Part shown: positions 1 through 6,988 of the stretch, piece after piece
How positions within the stretch are numbered: the stretch's first letter is position 1
Layout of the letters: each line of letters begins with the position of its first letter
Source: a virus
IMG/VR virus record: IMGVR_UViG_3300021976_000078
Span: 1-21,873 of that record
DNA length: 21,873 nucleotides
Direction: 5' to 3' (one strand)
Translations under genes and position numbers: made by a program
Notes under the pieces: generated by a model
What the model saw: the letters and a program-made list of their open reading frames with translations, nothing else
Told to the model about the DNA's origin: nothing
Databases searched by the model: none

Positions 1-22
1 CAAAGTGGTGGTGGACAAGTGA
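1..22 (+). CDS. 3' tail of a gene that begins before the window
   Basis: In the frame starting at base 2 the window opens with codons for K-V-V-V-D-K followed by TGA at 20-22. That stop overlaps the GTG start of the next gene (GTGA), the same junction used throughout this window, which suggests it is a genuine gene end. Nothing can be said about function from six residues. The alternative is that this is simply the leader of the next gene, which also has no upstream stop in its own frame. Confidence 0.4.
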
Positions 23-462
23 GTGACGAACTAATCCGTTGGTACATCGCAGATAGAGGTCATGGGAAGACGACTGACCTGATCACCTGGGTCAAGCTCG
101 GTAACGTGACAACCTCGTATCCTGGATGGTCACGTATCATTCTCGAGCCAACTCAGCAGATGGCTGACCAACTCCGTGGAGGTTCTGCAAAGAACAACAA
201 GTACGGTCTTGACTATCACCAGGTCTTCTACTGGGATGAGTGGGTCCAGGCTCGTGGCAGAATGCTTGACAAGGTGGAAATCGGTCTTGACAACGCTGAC
301 ATCATTCTGAACATGATATTCCATAGTCATGGAGTACATGGACAGATCACTCGTGTGACTGCTACTGGTGATGCTTTGCGTTGGCCAGAGCTCCTTGAAA
401 GAGACAAGTCGAACTTGTACATACCACGTAACGAGATCTCAGATAGGTTCGAGCCTAGATGA
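19..462 (+). CDS. Small P-loop NTPase-like phage protein
   Basis: 147 aa from a GTG start that overlaps the preceding TGA. Residues 11-18 (ADRGHGKT) fit a Walker A phosphate-binding loop, A/GxxxxGK[ST], with K17 and T18 as the expected nucleotide-binding residues. A hydrophobic stretch ending in acidic residues near 88-95 (IGLDNAD) could be a Walker B. The protein is too short for a terminase or helicase and has no recognisable partner domain, so a small ATP/GTP-binding protein is as far as the sequence goes. The frame is open to the window edge, so a start further upstream cannot be fully excluded, but the GTGA junction argues for this one. Confidence 0.7.
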   Translation: MSDELIRWYIADRGHGKTTDLITWVKLGNVTTSYPGWSRIILEPTQQMADQLRGGSAKNNKYGLDYHQVFYWDEWVQARGRMLDKVEIGLDNADIILNMIFHSHGVHGQITRVTATGDALRWPELLERDKSNLYIPRNEISDRFEPR

Positions 463-650
463 GTACCAGGCACATGTACTTCCACGATGCTCAGAAGTAC
501 GACCTTCAGAAGATGAGAGCTGACGCGCACCGTCATTCAATTGGTGACAACCATAACAACCCACAAGAGGTACTCATTCATCATCACAAGAAGGAAGTAC
601 CCTGTACCGACAAGCAGCACGAGTCATTTCCACAAGGAGGCAGACCGTAA
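459..650 (+). CDS. Histidine-rich small protein, unknown
   Basis: 63 aa. The ATG overlaps the previous stop (ATGA) and its TAA overlaps the next ATG (TAATG), so it is bracketed by translational-coupling junctions on both sides. The composition is very polar, with many histidines, including a run of three at about residues 41-43, and no membrane segment. The histidines could bind metal, but there is no spaced Cys/His motif to support a zinc fold. Function unknown; coding status is supported mainly by the junctions. Confidence 0.6.
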   Translation: MSTRHMYFHDAQKYDLQKMRADAHRHSIGDNHNNPQEVLIHHHKKEVPCTDKQHESFPQGGRP

Positions 651-1246
651 TGGCTGAGATGCCTGAAAAGATTACAGCAAGCACCGAAGTGACTCTCACG
701 ATGGACATGACTGCATTCTTGCAAGCAACCATCGGAGAGGTCCCTTCATACGGTACATCCTTCGACCCCGAAGACGACTGGCAGCCTGACCCTGTTGTTG
801 GTGCCATCATCGATACTGCTGGACGTATCGTTGCAGAGAAGCTCATGTCGAATGAGACCTACTACCAAGGCATGACAAAGAGGCTCAAGGAGACCATCGA
901 CCAAGCTCTTGCAGACATGGTCATTGCCGAACTCGACAAACCCTTCAAGCTTGTCGACACCTACGGTGAGGTAGTACGTGGAGTAGATCCTGTCACCCTT
1001 CGTGAGCGTATTAAGGAACAGATCGAAACGACCCTCGCGAAGGGTATGCGACCGGGAGATCGCTATGCTGGTAGTAATGCGGGTGTTGATGGTAAGGTCA
1101 AGGAGTACGTCGACAAGGCTATCCTTGAGGTCATCAACAAGGACTTCAAGACCGCAATCGACCAGGCCAAAGCTACTGTCGTCAAGAGGATCAGGGACAA
1201 CGCCGAGCAGGTCATTGCAGATACTATCGCAAAGGGGGTGAAGTAA
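650..1246 (+). CDS. Helical hypothetical protein
   Basis: 198 aa, starting at a TAATG junction with AAGGAGG-type Shine-Dalgarno sequence (cacaaggaggc) about 8 nt upstream. The first 25 residues are Thr-rich and could be beta. From about residue 50 onward it is a long amphipathic helical protein with repeated A/I/V-x-x-E/K/D patterns and no cysteine. There is no signal peptide, transmembrane segment or catalytic motif. Its position just before a membrane protein and a lipoprotein, all coupled by overlaps, suggests co-expression with them. I do not recognise the family. Confidence 0.7.
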   Translation: MAEMPEKITASTEVTLTMDMTAFLQATIGEVPSYGTSFDPEDDWQPDPVVGAIIDTAGRIVAEKLMSNETYYQGMTKRLKETIDQALADMVIAELDKPFKLVDTYGEVVRGVDPVTLRERIKEQIETTLAKGMRPGDRYAGSNAGVDGKVKEYVDKAILEVINKDFKTAIDQAKATVVKRIRDNAEQVIADTIAKGVK

Positions 1247-1743
1247 TGCCAAGAGACGACAAGTTCGACAAGTACACTGAGCGATCCGATCGAGACTTCA
1301 AGGAGTTGAACTACGGCACTCGGCATAGCTACTGGTACGCCGTGACATGGATTACTGCAAGCACCGTCGCGATCTTCGCCATCGGGGTCCTGCTCTGGGG
1401 ACTCGGTGTGTTCAGTGCAGGACCGAAGGGTGCAGGGGATGCCTATAAGGAGAACCAGTCTGGTCAGAACCGTGTAGAGAAGCAGGAGATGTTCGAGGAT
1501 CTCTACCAGGACATTCAGGCTGCTGACAAGGGTGTTCATGGAGCAGCCCTAGCCAAGGCTGACGACCCTAGCTTCGTTACCAGAACCAACTACACCGGCG
1601 CTGTCAACTACTGCAATGGTCTCGTTGCGAAGTACGACGCTGAAGCTAGGAAGTACACGTCTGCTGACTGGCGCGACAATGTACTGCCTGAGAAGATCGA
1701 CCAGAGCAAGTCCGAATTCGATTGCAAGGAGAACGTGGAATGA
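1246..1743 (+). CDS. Single-pass membrane protein
   Basis: 165 aa, beginning at a TAATG junction with 'gggggtgaag' upstream. Residues 1-27 are charged and hydrophilic. Residues about 28-54 form one long hydrophobic segment (YWYAVTWITASTVAIFAIG and onward) rich in W, I, V and A. The remaining ~110 residues are polar and helical with two cysteines. The positive N-terminus and single span suggest an anchored protein; topology is uncertain. It is coupled by ATGA to a lipoprotein gene, so the two may act together at the cell envelope. Not a holin by pattern, since the soluble C-terminal domain is too large. Confidence 0.75.
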   Translation: MPRDDKFDKYTERSDRDFKELNYGTRHSYWYAVTWITASTVAIFAIGVLLWGLGVFSAGPKGAGDAYKENQSGQNRVEKQEMFEDLYQDIQAADKGVHGAALAKADDPSFVTRTNYTGAVNYCNGLVAKYDAEARKYTSADWRDNVLPEKIDQSKSEFDCKENVE

Positions 1744-2234
1744 AGAACCGTATCGTCAAGCTCATCGCAGGTACTGCAGTGGCCGGACTCGTTCTGACTG
1801 GTTGCACGGGTAGCAACGACACAGCGAAGAAGCGTGAGCAGGAACAGAAGGCAACGACTGCGACAGGACCTACTCTCGAGCAGACCAATCTCGACGCGAA
1901 GCGGAAGTTGGAGGACAATCCCAACGCTATCGGATACGTCTACCTCATGTCCTTCGGCAAGGTGTTCGGGTACTACGTATCGAAGGGTAAGATCTCGAGC
2001 AACGGTAGCCAGATGGGTCCGATGGACGAGCTCGTCAGGTACTGTCAGAAAGGTGACTGCTACGTCGGCCCTGTCGACAGCAAGCAGGACGACGGTTCGT
2101 ACGGCTCGCCCGATCCCGGTATCTTCTTCTTCACCACTGATGGTGCCAAGATCGTCTGGGGTTCTGACGAGTACATCCATAGCACTCAGCCAATTGCAAC
2201 GACCGCACTAGCAGGCGTACCGAAACTGGGCTGA
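1740..2234 (+). CDS. Predicted lipoprotein
   Basis: 164 aa from ATG 1740, which overlaps the previous stop (ATGA) and has AAGGAG at 1727-1732, 7 nt upstream; a longer frame from TTG 1722 would add six residues and is less likely. The N-terminus has K/R residues, a hydrophobic core and a lipobox LTGC with Cys22, the hallmark of signal peptidase II processing and lipid attachment on the outer face of the membrane. The mature part begins with a polar Lys/Glu-rich linker, followed by a ~100-residue domain with a YCQKGDCY pair of cysteines that could form a disulfide. Phage lipoproteins are often superinfection-exclusion factors, but no known one is recognised here. Confidence 0.82.
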   Translation: MKNRIVKLIAGTAVAGLVLTGCTGSNDTAKKREQEQKATTATGPTLEQTNLDAKRKLEDNPNAIGYVYLMSFGKVFGYYVSKGKISSNGSQMGPMDELVRYCQKGDCYVGPVDSKQDDGSYGSPDPGIFFFTTDGAKIVWGSDEYIHSTQPIATTALAGVPKLG

Positions 2235-2236
2235 TC

Positions 2237-2377
2237 ATGATCTACACCAATGGTGATGGTATCTGGTTCCGCTGCTCTTGTCAGAACACTGGCTCAGTAC
2301 TGATTGCTACCAACAAGCATCCAACGATCACTATGGCTGAGCTGAAAGAACTAGTCCAACAACATGGGCACCACTAA
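2237..2377 (+). CDS. 46-aa small protein, unknown
   Basis: ATG 2237 lies 2 nt after the lipoprotein stop; the ORF ends at TAA 2375-2377, immediately before a strong AAGGAGG Shine-Dalgarno sequence for the next gene. The product has an F-R-C-S-C cysteine pair, a basic middle and a His-rich end (QQHGHH). The tail (T-M-A-E-L-K-E-L-V) looks like an amphipathic helix. It fills what would otherwise be a 150-nt gap in a gene-dense stretch. No family recognised. Confidence 0.5.
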   Translation: MIYTNGDGIWFRCSCQNTGSVLIATNKHPTITMAELKELVQQHGHH

Positions 2378-2388
2378 GGAGGTAACAC

Positions 2389-2544
2389 ATGGCTGTTGTT
2401 GTCTGGTGGCGTTGTACAGAAGGTTTCAAAGAGGGCAACACGGATGCCTCCTATCCAACAGGTCCAATCGAAATCGTCAGTGAGGATCGTACACCTGCAG
2501 GCCCAGGCGACTACGAAGTCACAATTGGATACAAGGAACTATAG
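2389..2544 (+). CDS. 51-aa small protein, unknown
   Basis: ATG 2389 follows a near-perfect Shine-Dalgarno sequence (AAGGAGGT at 2376-2383) at ideal spacing, and the stop TAG at 2542-2544 abuts the next ATG. It begins with a hydrophobic beta-like run (AVVVWWRC) and ends with YEVTIGYKEL, giving a small mixed or beta-rich protein. No motif is recognised. The strong ribosome binding site is the main reason to accept it. Confidence 0.6.
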   Translation: MAVVVWWRCTEGFKEGNTDASYPTGPIEIVSEDRTPAGPGDYEVTIGYKEL

Positions 2545-2760
2545 ATGGATCTCCTACCTAACCAGATTCTGGTAACATTCAGTAGTGAAGGTGAGGCTGA
2601 CGGCTTTGCATTGGACTTTGTAGAAGAGTCCAATGGACTGATCACTGCGCAGCCTCCTACTAATTGCAGCTGCTGCGATGACGATGCTCCGTGGAGCTAC
2701 CTAGTGACTAGTATCACACGTGACAAGAAAGGGGTGGGTACAGGATGGCCATCTACCTAA
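2545..2760 (+). CDS. 71-aa hypothetical protein, paralogue of next gene's N-terminus
   Basis: 71 aa starting directly after the previous stop. The first ~35 residues (an ILVTF strand, then an acidic loop and an amphipathic helix GFALDFVEE) resemble in pattern the N-terminus of the next protein (a YLMLEF strand, then an acidic loop and HTFVKDVLEH). The centre holds an N-C-S-C-C cluster that could bind metal. It overlaps the next gene by 16 nt. Function unknown. Confidence 0.6.
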   Translation: MDLLPNQILVTFSSEGEADGFALDFVEESNGLITAQPPTNCSCCDDDAPWSYLVTSITRDKKGVGTGWPST

Positions 2761-3230
2761 TGCTCGAGTTCAAAGACGACAACGATGCACATACCTTTGT
2801 CAAGGATGTACTCGAGCACGGCGCAGTAACTGCTTCATCTGCAGTAGTCGAAGAGGACCGTGTCCTGACAACTCTGATCGTACCTACAACCGTTCGAGCT
2901 GTCTGGAAGAAGCCTACGATCTTCTGTACCTGTGAGAGCTTCGAGCGCAAGATGGGATTCACTCGAGGTCGCAAGTATGGTTGGTGGGTACACTCCAAAT
3001 GCAGTAAGCCTTCGAAGCTATGGGCTGCAGGTAACCACTGGTGCTCTGAGTTTGGTATGAACTTGTTACCTCAGAGCGAGATCGCTCCAGAGTACAGGCC
3101 TCCGCACTTCGAGTCGCCGGAGCCTTGGAAGTCACTGGAGCTCCTATGCAACCCATCTGGGGAATGGGCGTTCAAGAATGACCACTATCAGACGACAGTG
3201 GAAATGTCTAGGAAGGAAGAACATGCGTAA
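2745..3230 (+). CDS. Hypothetical protein with Cys-rich centre
   Basis: 161 aa from ATG 2745, with 'aaaggggtgggtacagg' upstream. The N-terminal ~50 residues look like a small alpha/beta unit related to the preceding gene. The middle has F-C-T-C-E followed by R-G-R-K-Y-G-W-W-V-H-S-K-C-S-K-P, a Cys/His/aromatic arrangement suggestive of a zinc-binding or RNA/DNA-binding loop. The C-terminal third is Pro/Glu/Trp-rich and probably partly disordered. It ends inside the signal-peptide region of the next gene (8-nt overlap). Not assigned to a family. Confidence 0.65.
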   Translation: MAIYLMLEFKDDNDAHTFVKDVLEHGAVTASSAVVEEDRVLTTLIVPTTVRAVWKKPTIFCTCESFERKMGFTRGRKYGWWVHSKCSKPSKLWAAGNHWCSEFGMNLLPQSEIAPEYRPPHFESPEPWKSLELLCNPSGEWAFKNDHYQTTVEMSRKEEHA

Positions 3231-3945
3231 GAAGATCATCGCATTGATCGCAGGGTTGGGGTTAGCACTTTCCCTGGCACACGCGGTCCCCTCGAACGCA
3301 AACACCACAGGGGTCAGCTCTGCCGCTTCAAGTGTGACGGCTACCGAAGCTGAGGCACCAACCGTTGCATACTTGCCTGTAGGGTCGAATACAGTACAAG
3401 GTGTTCCCGGTTACTTCGGCTGGCGATACCTGTTCAAGGACATCTGCTTGCATGACATCCAGATGTCGTCGGACTGGGACTTTGGCTGGACGGGCAATAC
3501 CTGGGAACCTGCCGTAGTTACCGGCTGGCGTTCCTCAGCTTCTGGTTGTAACGACTATCCGGCCTGGCAGCGGATGCGCCTGTACCAGTACTCGGAGCCC
3601 GACGGATTCTGCGGGAAGCTAACTGGTACTCGTACTGCAGCTACTCCTCCGCATCCTGTGAACTCCCACTACGCCGAAGTATGGACCGGTACCGATGGTG
3701 GACCAGCGATCTGGTTGAACCTGTGGTACTACGCCGGATGTCGGGACACTGCTACGAGACGAAGCAACGCACTATCCAAGTTGGAAGGGCACGCGTTCGG
3801 TCTGAACAACTACGGTCCCGCTTGCGGCGACAACACGGTTGCGACCGCTTCTGTACTGAACACCTGCGCAGCTGAACAGTATCTCCGTGCAGGTGCTTAC
3901 GCGAAGGACAGGAATGTCCTGACCCTGTTGATGAACCCGAGCTAA
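3223..3945 (+). CDS. Sec-secreted protein with six cysteines
   Basis: 240 aa from ATG 3223, chosen over an in-frame ATG at 3178 because it has AGGAAGGAAG just upstream and gives a clean signal peptide: R2-K3-K4, hydrophobic core at 5-19, and AHA ending at residue 21 as a signal peptidase I site (A26 is a second option). The mature protein has six cysteines, which would suit three disulfides outside the cell, and is rich in W, Y and G. Near the C-terminal third, L-E-G-H-A-F-G-L-N-N resembles the metzincin zinc helix (HExxHxxGxxH), but the first His and the catalytic Glu are missing. It is the first of two tandem secreted proteins. Function unknown; extracellular location is well supported. Confidence 0.8.
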   Translation: MRKKIIALIAGLGLALSLAHAVPSNANTTGVSSAASSVTATEAEAPTVAYLPVGSNTVQGVPGYFGWRYLFKDICLHDIQMSSDWDFGWTGNTWEPAVVTGWRSSASGCNDYPAWQRMRLYQYSEPDGFCGKLTGTRTAATPPHPVNSHYAEVWTGTDGGPAIWLNLWYYAGCRDTATRRSNALSKLEGHAFGLNNYGPACGDNTVATASVLNTCAAEQYLRAGAYAKDRNVLTLLMNPS

Positions 3946-4106
3946 GCTAGGTACAAGGGCCAAGTCGCAGATGAGAGAAGGCAGCACAGCTATCACGGCT
4001 TGCCGACTGATAGTGTGGGTTTTGCAGCAGAGAGCGACTGGACCCACCTTCCGCCAACCTTCAAGTTCGACCAACCGGTCGGATGACAACGAACAAAGGA
4101 ACTGTA

Positions 4107-4967
4107 ATGCGATCCAAAAGAATTGCTATTGCGGCAGGAATCGTTGCCACGCTAGCACTGTTCGGAGGCACCGTAGCATCAGCTGCTCCTGTCAGTCCGA
4201 ACGGTACAGGAGCTGTCAGGCAGGCAGCAGCGACTCCGAACAGTGTCGACAGCTCGTCTGTCGTAGACAACTCGCTTAGCCATCTGGATGTGAAGAACGG
4301 CACTCTTGGTCAGAGTGACATGTTCCCTGGTGCCAACTCAGCGTACCTCAGCACCTACGACAATACTGTCAGGTCGATCTCCGTTGTGAATGGCTCATTG
4401 GGTCAGGTTGACCTTGACGCTGCAACCAATGCGAAGATCAACGCGAATGCCATTCTGACCGTGACTGCTGACACCATGGTCACCAATCGTCCGGACACTG
4501 CAACTGATGCATCTGTCTGGGCGAAGGACAACATGACTCGGACGTTGACTGTCGTTCGGCAGCACGCTACCAAGGCAAGCAACTGCGGTTCGGGTGCAGT
4601 GAAGTGCTGGCTGTATACAGGCACAATCAAGGACAATGGTACCTTCACTACAATTGCTGGAGCGCACGGGCCGAACAGTGCTACTCCTATCAACGGTATC
4701 GTGAACGGTACTGTCAACGGAGTGTACGAGATCGAGTTCTACGCCAACTCTGACGTGCCGAACTCGACTCACGTAGACTCAACTATCGATGGATCCTCAC
4801 CGAGCACCAGTGACTGGATGAAGCTAGCATTCCCTGCTGGTACGCAGTTCAGTGGCTTTACTGGTGTCGACTACAAGTGGGTCTACAACGCACCGGGAAC
4901 CTGCGAGGTTCACACGCAATCTACAGCTAGCAACACTGGGGACATCCTAGGCGTTAACGGCTGCTAA
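4107..4967 (+). CDS. Sec-secreted surface-like protein
   Basis: 286 aa from ATG 4107 (AAAGGA at 4095-4100). An in-frame ATG at 4083 is less likely because it would put eight polar residues before the signal peptide. The signal peptide runs R2-K4-R5, hydrophobic core 6-23, ASA ending at residue 26, then AP. Mature residues about 45-105 carry recurring NSL/NGTL/NGSL-x-x-x-D units of the kind seen in actinobacterial surface proteins. The C-terminal ~150 residues are Thr/Ser/Asn/Gly-rich and probably beta, with four cysteines, one being the last residue. Likely an exported or cell-surface protein made in infected or lysogenic cells. No enzyme motif is visible. Confidence 0.8.
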   Translation: MRSKRIAIAAGIVATLALFGGTVASAAPVSPNGTGAVRQAAATPNSVDSSSVVDNSLSHLDVKNGTLGQSDMFPGANSAYLSTYDNTVRSISVVNGSLGQVDLDAATNAKINANAILTVTADTMVTNRPDTATDASVWAKDNMTRTLTVVRQHATKASNCGSGAVKCWLYTGTIKDNGTFTTIAGAHGPNSATPINGIVNGTVNGVYEIEFYANSDVPNSTHVDSTIDGSSPSTSDWMKLAFPAGTQFSGFTGVDYKWVYNAPGTCEVHTQSTASNTGDILGVNGC

Positions 4968-4977
4968 GTACGTGAAG

Positions 4978-5022
4978 GGGCTCCATTAGGAAAGGTATAC
5001 AAAAATTTCCTAATGGAAGCCC
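4978..5022 (+). terminator. Long stem-loop after the secreted-protein genes
   Basis: Left arm 4978-4993 (GGGCTCCATTAGGAAA) pairs with right arm 5006-5022 (TTTCCTAATGGAAGCCC), giving 16 bp with a single bulged A and a 12-nt loop. It lies just downstream of the 4967 stop, which suits transcription termination. However, neither strand has a run of T after the stem, so it is not a textbook intrinsic terminator. Its base touches the -35 box of the next promoter, so an insulating or operator role is equally possible. Confidence 0.6.
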
Positions 5023-5052
5023 TTGACGTCCTTAGGTCTTTCAGCGTATAAT
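5023..5052 (+). promoter_or_regulatory. Sigma70-type promoter for the recombination module
   Basis: TTGACG (5023-5028) and a perfect TATAAT (5047-5052) are separated by 18 bp. It points toward the gene starting at 5085 and the coupled genes behind it, up to at least 8668. The expected transcription start is about 5059, leaving a leader of about 25 nt. A small palindrome CCTTAGG sits in the spacer. Confidence 0.8.
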
Positions 5053-5084
5053 TATACATAGAAGCAAGCAACAGGGAGCGGACT

Positions 5085-5300
5085 ATGACTGAAGTCATTA
5101 AAGGTCAACTTACTGCTAATGAACTGATCGAGTTACTTACTGCTCTGCCTCCTGAGCAACGAGAGCTCCCTGTCGATATAGAGGGCTGTGATTGTGACGG
5201 CCCTGCCTTTAGTGTTACAGTCGAAGGTAGTAGTACTGTCTACATTGGACGTGGTGTAGAAAGGTACGTAGACGGAGTCTCAGTTTGGAGCAAGTCGTGA
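5085..5300 (+). CDS. 71-aa hypothetical protein, first gene after promoter
   Basis: 71 aa, acidic. Residues 1-25 form an amphipathic helix (ANELIELLTALPPEQRELPV). This is followed by an E-G-C-D-C-D-G segment and beta strands ending in YVDGVSVWSKS. The 'L-P-P-E-x-R-x-L-P-V' pattern is often seen in small phage proteins of unknown role. It is the promoter-proximal gene of the module and is coupled by GTGA to the nuclease gene. The ribosome binding site (cagggagcg) is moderate. Confidence 0.7.
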   Translation: MTEVIKGQLTANELIELLTALPPEQRELPVDIEGCDCDGPAFSVTVEGSSTVYIGRGVERYVDGVSVWSKS

Positions 5301-6583
5301 CTCTAACTATTGACGAAGCGCTCGGACTGATCGAGCTCAAACTTGTACACGAGATTCATACAAGTGAACGCAAGTCATTTCAGGGTTGTCGACGTCGATG
5401 GGATTGGTTGTTCCGTCAGAACTACTACCCCAAGGTGACTGCTAAGTACTTTGAGTTCGGTACTGCCTTCCATGCTGGTATGGAGAAGTACTACGACCCT
5501 AAGACGTGGAAGCTTGATCGCAAGGTCATTGCCAATCTGGCTATCCTTGAATTTGTACACGTTTGTGAAGAGCAGAAGAAGGACATGATCAAGCTCACAC
5601 AATCGATGTACCTCGACTACGATGTCGAAGAGGACTACGCTGAGCGTGTCGAGCTCGGTAAGGGGATGCTGAACTACTTCTTCGACAAGGTTGCTCCCAA
5701 GGAAGATCATGGCTGGAAGCCCGTCAAGGTTGAGATTGCCTTCATGCTTCCCATTCCCAATCCTGAGACCGGCGAAGCGGTAATGTTCTGCAAGTGTAAG
5801 GGCTGTAAGGAACGCTGGTACACGCATCTCACTAAGACCGAGAACCCAGACGCTCAGAAGATCATTTCCACCGAAGGTAACATGGTCGAGCACTGCGACT
5901 ACTGGGGTGAGTGGCAAGGCCTTCCCGTCGTCTATGCTGGTCGCATTGACATGCTGATCCAAGACGAACGCGGACACTACTGGATCGTTGATTGGAAGAC
6001 AGCAGCTCAGATCCGTGAGGATGATGACAGCTTCCTCTACCTAGATGATCAGGTCGGTTCGTATGTCTGGGCTCTACGAAGGCTCGGACTAGATGTGAAA
6101 GGGTTCATCTATCACCAGCAGCGTAAGGCCTTCCCCCAGCCACCGACGCGTAATGCACATCGACGCCTCGGTCGTCTGTTCTCAGTCAATCAAAATCAGG
6201 CAACAAACTATGACGAGTACCTTGCGACTGTGTCCGCTGAGGACAAAGAAGCGTACGAGGAAGGTAAGTATGACGAGTTCCTTGAGTTCCTAAAGAACGA
6301 AGGCATTACCTTCTATGCTCGTCACCAGATCCACAAGACGCACTACGAGGTGGATGAAATTGAACGGAACATCGGCTACGAAGCCCTTGACATGCTCGAC
6401 CCAGGCCTTCGTGTTTATCCATCAAGTGGTCGATTCTCTTGTGGAAGCTGCGCTTTTAGACAGCCTTGCCTCGGTAAGAATGCCGGTGAGGATTATCTTT
6501 ACACCCTTAACACGATGTTCGAGCAAAGGGAACACTACTACCTCAGGAAACGCCCCTCCACCGAGAGTAAGGGTGGCGAGTGA
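5297..6583 (+). CDS. Cas4/AddB-like PD-(D/E)XK nuclease with 4Fe-4S cluster
   Basis: 428 aa from GTG 5297, which overlaps the previous TGA; an in-frame TTG at 5285 would add four residues. The nuclease core shows GRID with D218 and D-W-K-T with D232 and K234, the two acidic residues and lysine of the RecB-family active site, followed by a QxxSYxxA-like helix (DDQVGSYVWALRRLG). C31 near the N-terminus plus C382-x2-C385-x5-C391 near the C-terminus is the cysteine pattern that holds an iron-sulfur cluster in Cas4 and AddB. An additional C-K-C-x2-C insertion near residue 160 may bind zinc. Likely a ssDNA/dsDNA exonuclease preparing ends for recombination with the Sak4-like ATPase downstream. No cas1/cas2 or CRISPR array accompanies it. 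Confidence 0.85.
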   Translation: MTLTIDEALGLIELKLVHEIHTSERKSFQGCRRRWDWLFRQNYYPKVTAKYFEFGTAFHAGMEKYYDPKTWKLDRKVIANLAILEFVHVCEEQKKDMIKLTQSMYLDYDVEEDYAERVELGKGMLNYFFDKVAPKEDHGWKPVKVEIAFMLPIPNPETGEAVMFCKCKGCKERWYTHLTKTENPDAQKIISTEGNMVEHCDYWGEWQGLPVVYAGRIDMLIQDERGHYWIVDWKTAAQIREDDDSFLYLDDQVGSYVWALRRLGLDVKGFIYHQQRKAFPQPPTRNAHRRLGRLFSVNQNQATNYDEYLATVSAEDKEAYEEGKYDEFLEFLKNEGITFYARHQIHKTHYEVDEIERNIGYEALDMLDPGLRVYPSSGRFSCGSCAFRQPCLGKNAGEDYLYTLNTMFEQREHYYLRKRPSTESKGGE

Positions 6584-6813
6584 CTCCTAAGAGATGGGCC
6601 TACATACGTCGTCAGTGTCATACACTGATATGGCTGTTAGTAGCGATTGCTGGTACAGTCGTGATTGCACTGTATATATCAGACGATGAGTGGCCCCATT
6701 GGGCAACGATCATCCTCACTCCGATGGCCTGGTGGCTCTCTATCCGTCGTATCGCTGCAGATCTCCTAGTCGATGTGATAAAAGAGGTGGACCGTCGTGG
6801 GCGACAAAGATAA
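6580..6813 (+). CDS. Small two-span membrane protein
   Basis: 77 aa from GTG 6580, coupled by GTGA to the nuclease gene. Residues about 14-33 (LIWLLVAIAGTVVIALYI) and 41-59 (WATIILTPMAWWLSIRRIA) are two hydrophobic segments joined by an acidic loop (SDDEWPH), with a basic C-terminus. Size and topology resemble small phage holins, but no endolysin is nearby and the gene sits inside a recombination module, so that reading is not secure. A membrane-targeted helper protein is an alternative. Confidence 0.7.
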   Translation: MTPKRWAYIRRQCHTLIWLLVAIAGTVVIALYISDDEWPHWATIILTPMAWWLSIRRIAADLLVDVIKEVDRRGRQR

Positions 6814-6988
6814 GGTCGTTAAGTCTGACGTTGAAGAGTTCATGCGGAACCTTGGCATCAAGCTCTCGTCCTCACAGCGTCAACGACGTGCACACAGATT
6901 CCTTCTACGGGACAAACCAGACTCGACTCCGATCGTTAAGGTGGAGGAAGGTGATGACATGAGGCACAAGGAAGGGAACGAGTGGTGA
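6797..6988 (+). CDS. 63-aa basic hypothetical protein
   Basis: GTG 6797 has GAGGTGG about 8 nt upstream and overlaps the previous gene by 17 nt; the stop overlaps the next GTG. The product is highly charged, with a basic centre (SSSQRQRRAHRFLLRDK) and acidic ends. A nucleic-acid-binding role is conceivable from charge alone; no fold is recognised. Confidence 0.5.
   Translation: MGDKDKVVKSDVEEFMRNLGIKLSSSQRQRRAHRFLLRDKPDSTPIVKVEEGDDMRHKEGNEW

Noticed and set aside
1608-2180. Minus-strand frame opposite the lipoprotein (190 codons)
   Set aside because: The + strand gene has a lipobox, ribosome binding site and ATGA coupling; the minus frame has none.
3971-4279. 102-codon frame between the two secreted-protein genes
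   Set aside because: Polar, low-quality composition, no ribosome binding site, and it runs out of frame through the signal peptide of the next gene.
6580-6813. Holin call for the two-span membrane protein
   Set aside because: Size and topology fit, but there is no endolysin nearby and the gene is coupled to a nuclease; left as a membrane protein.
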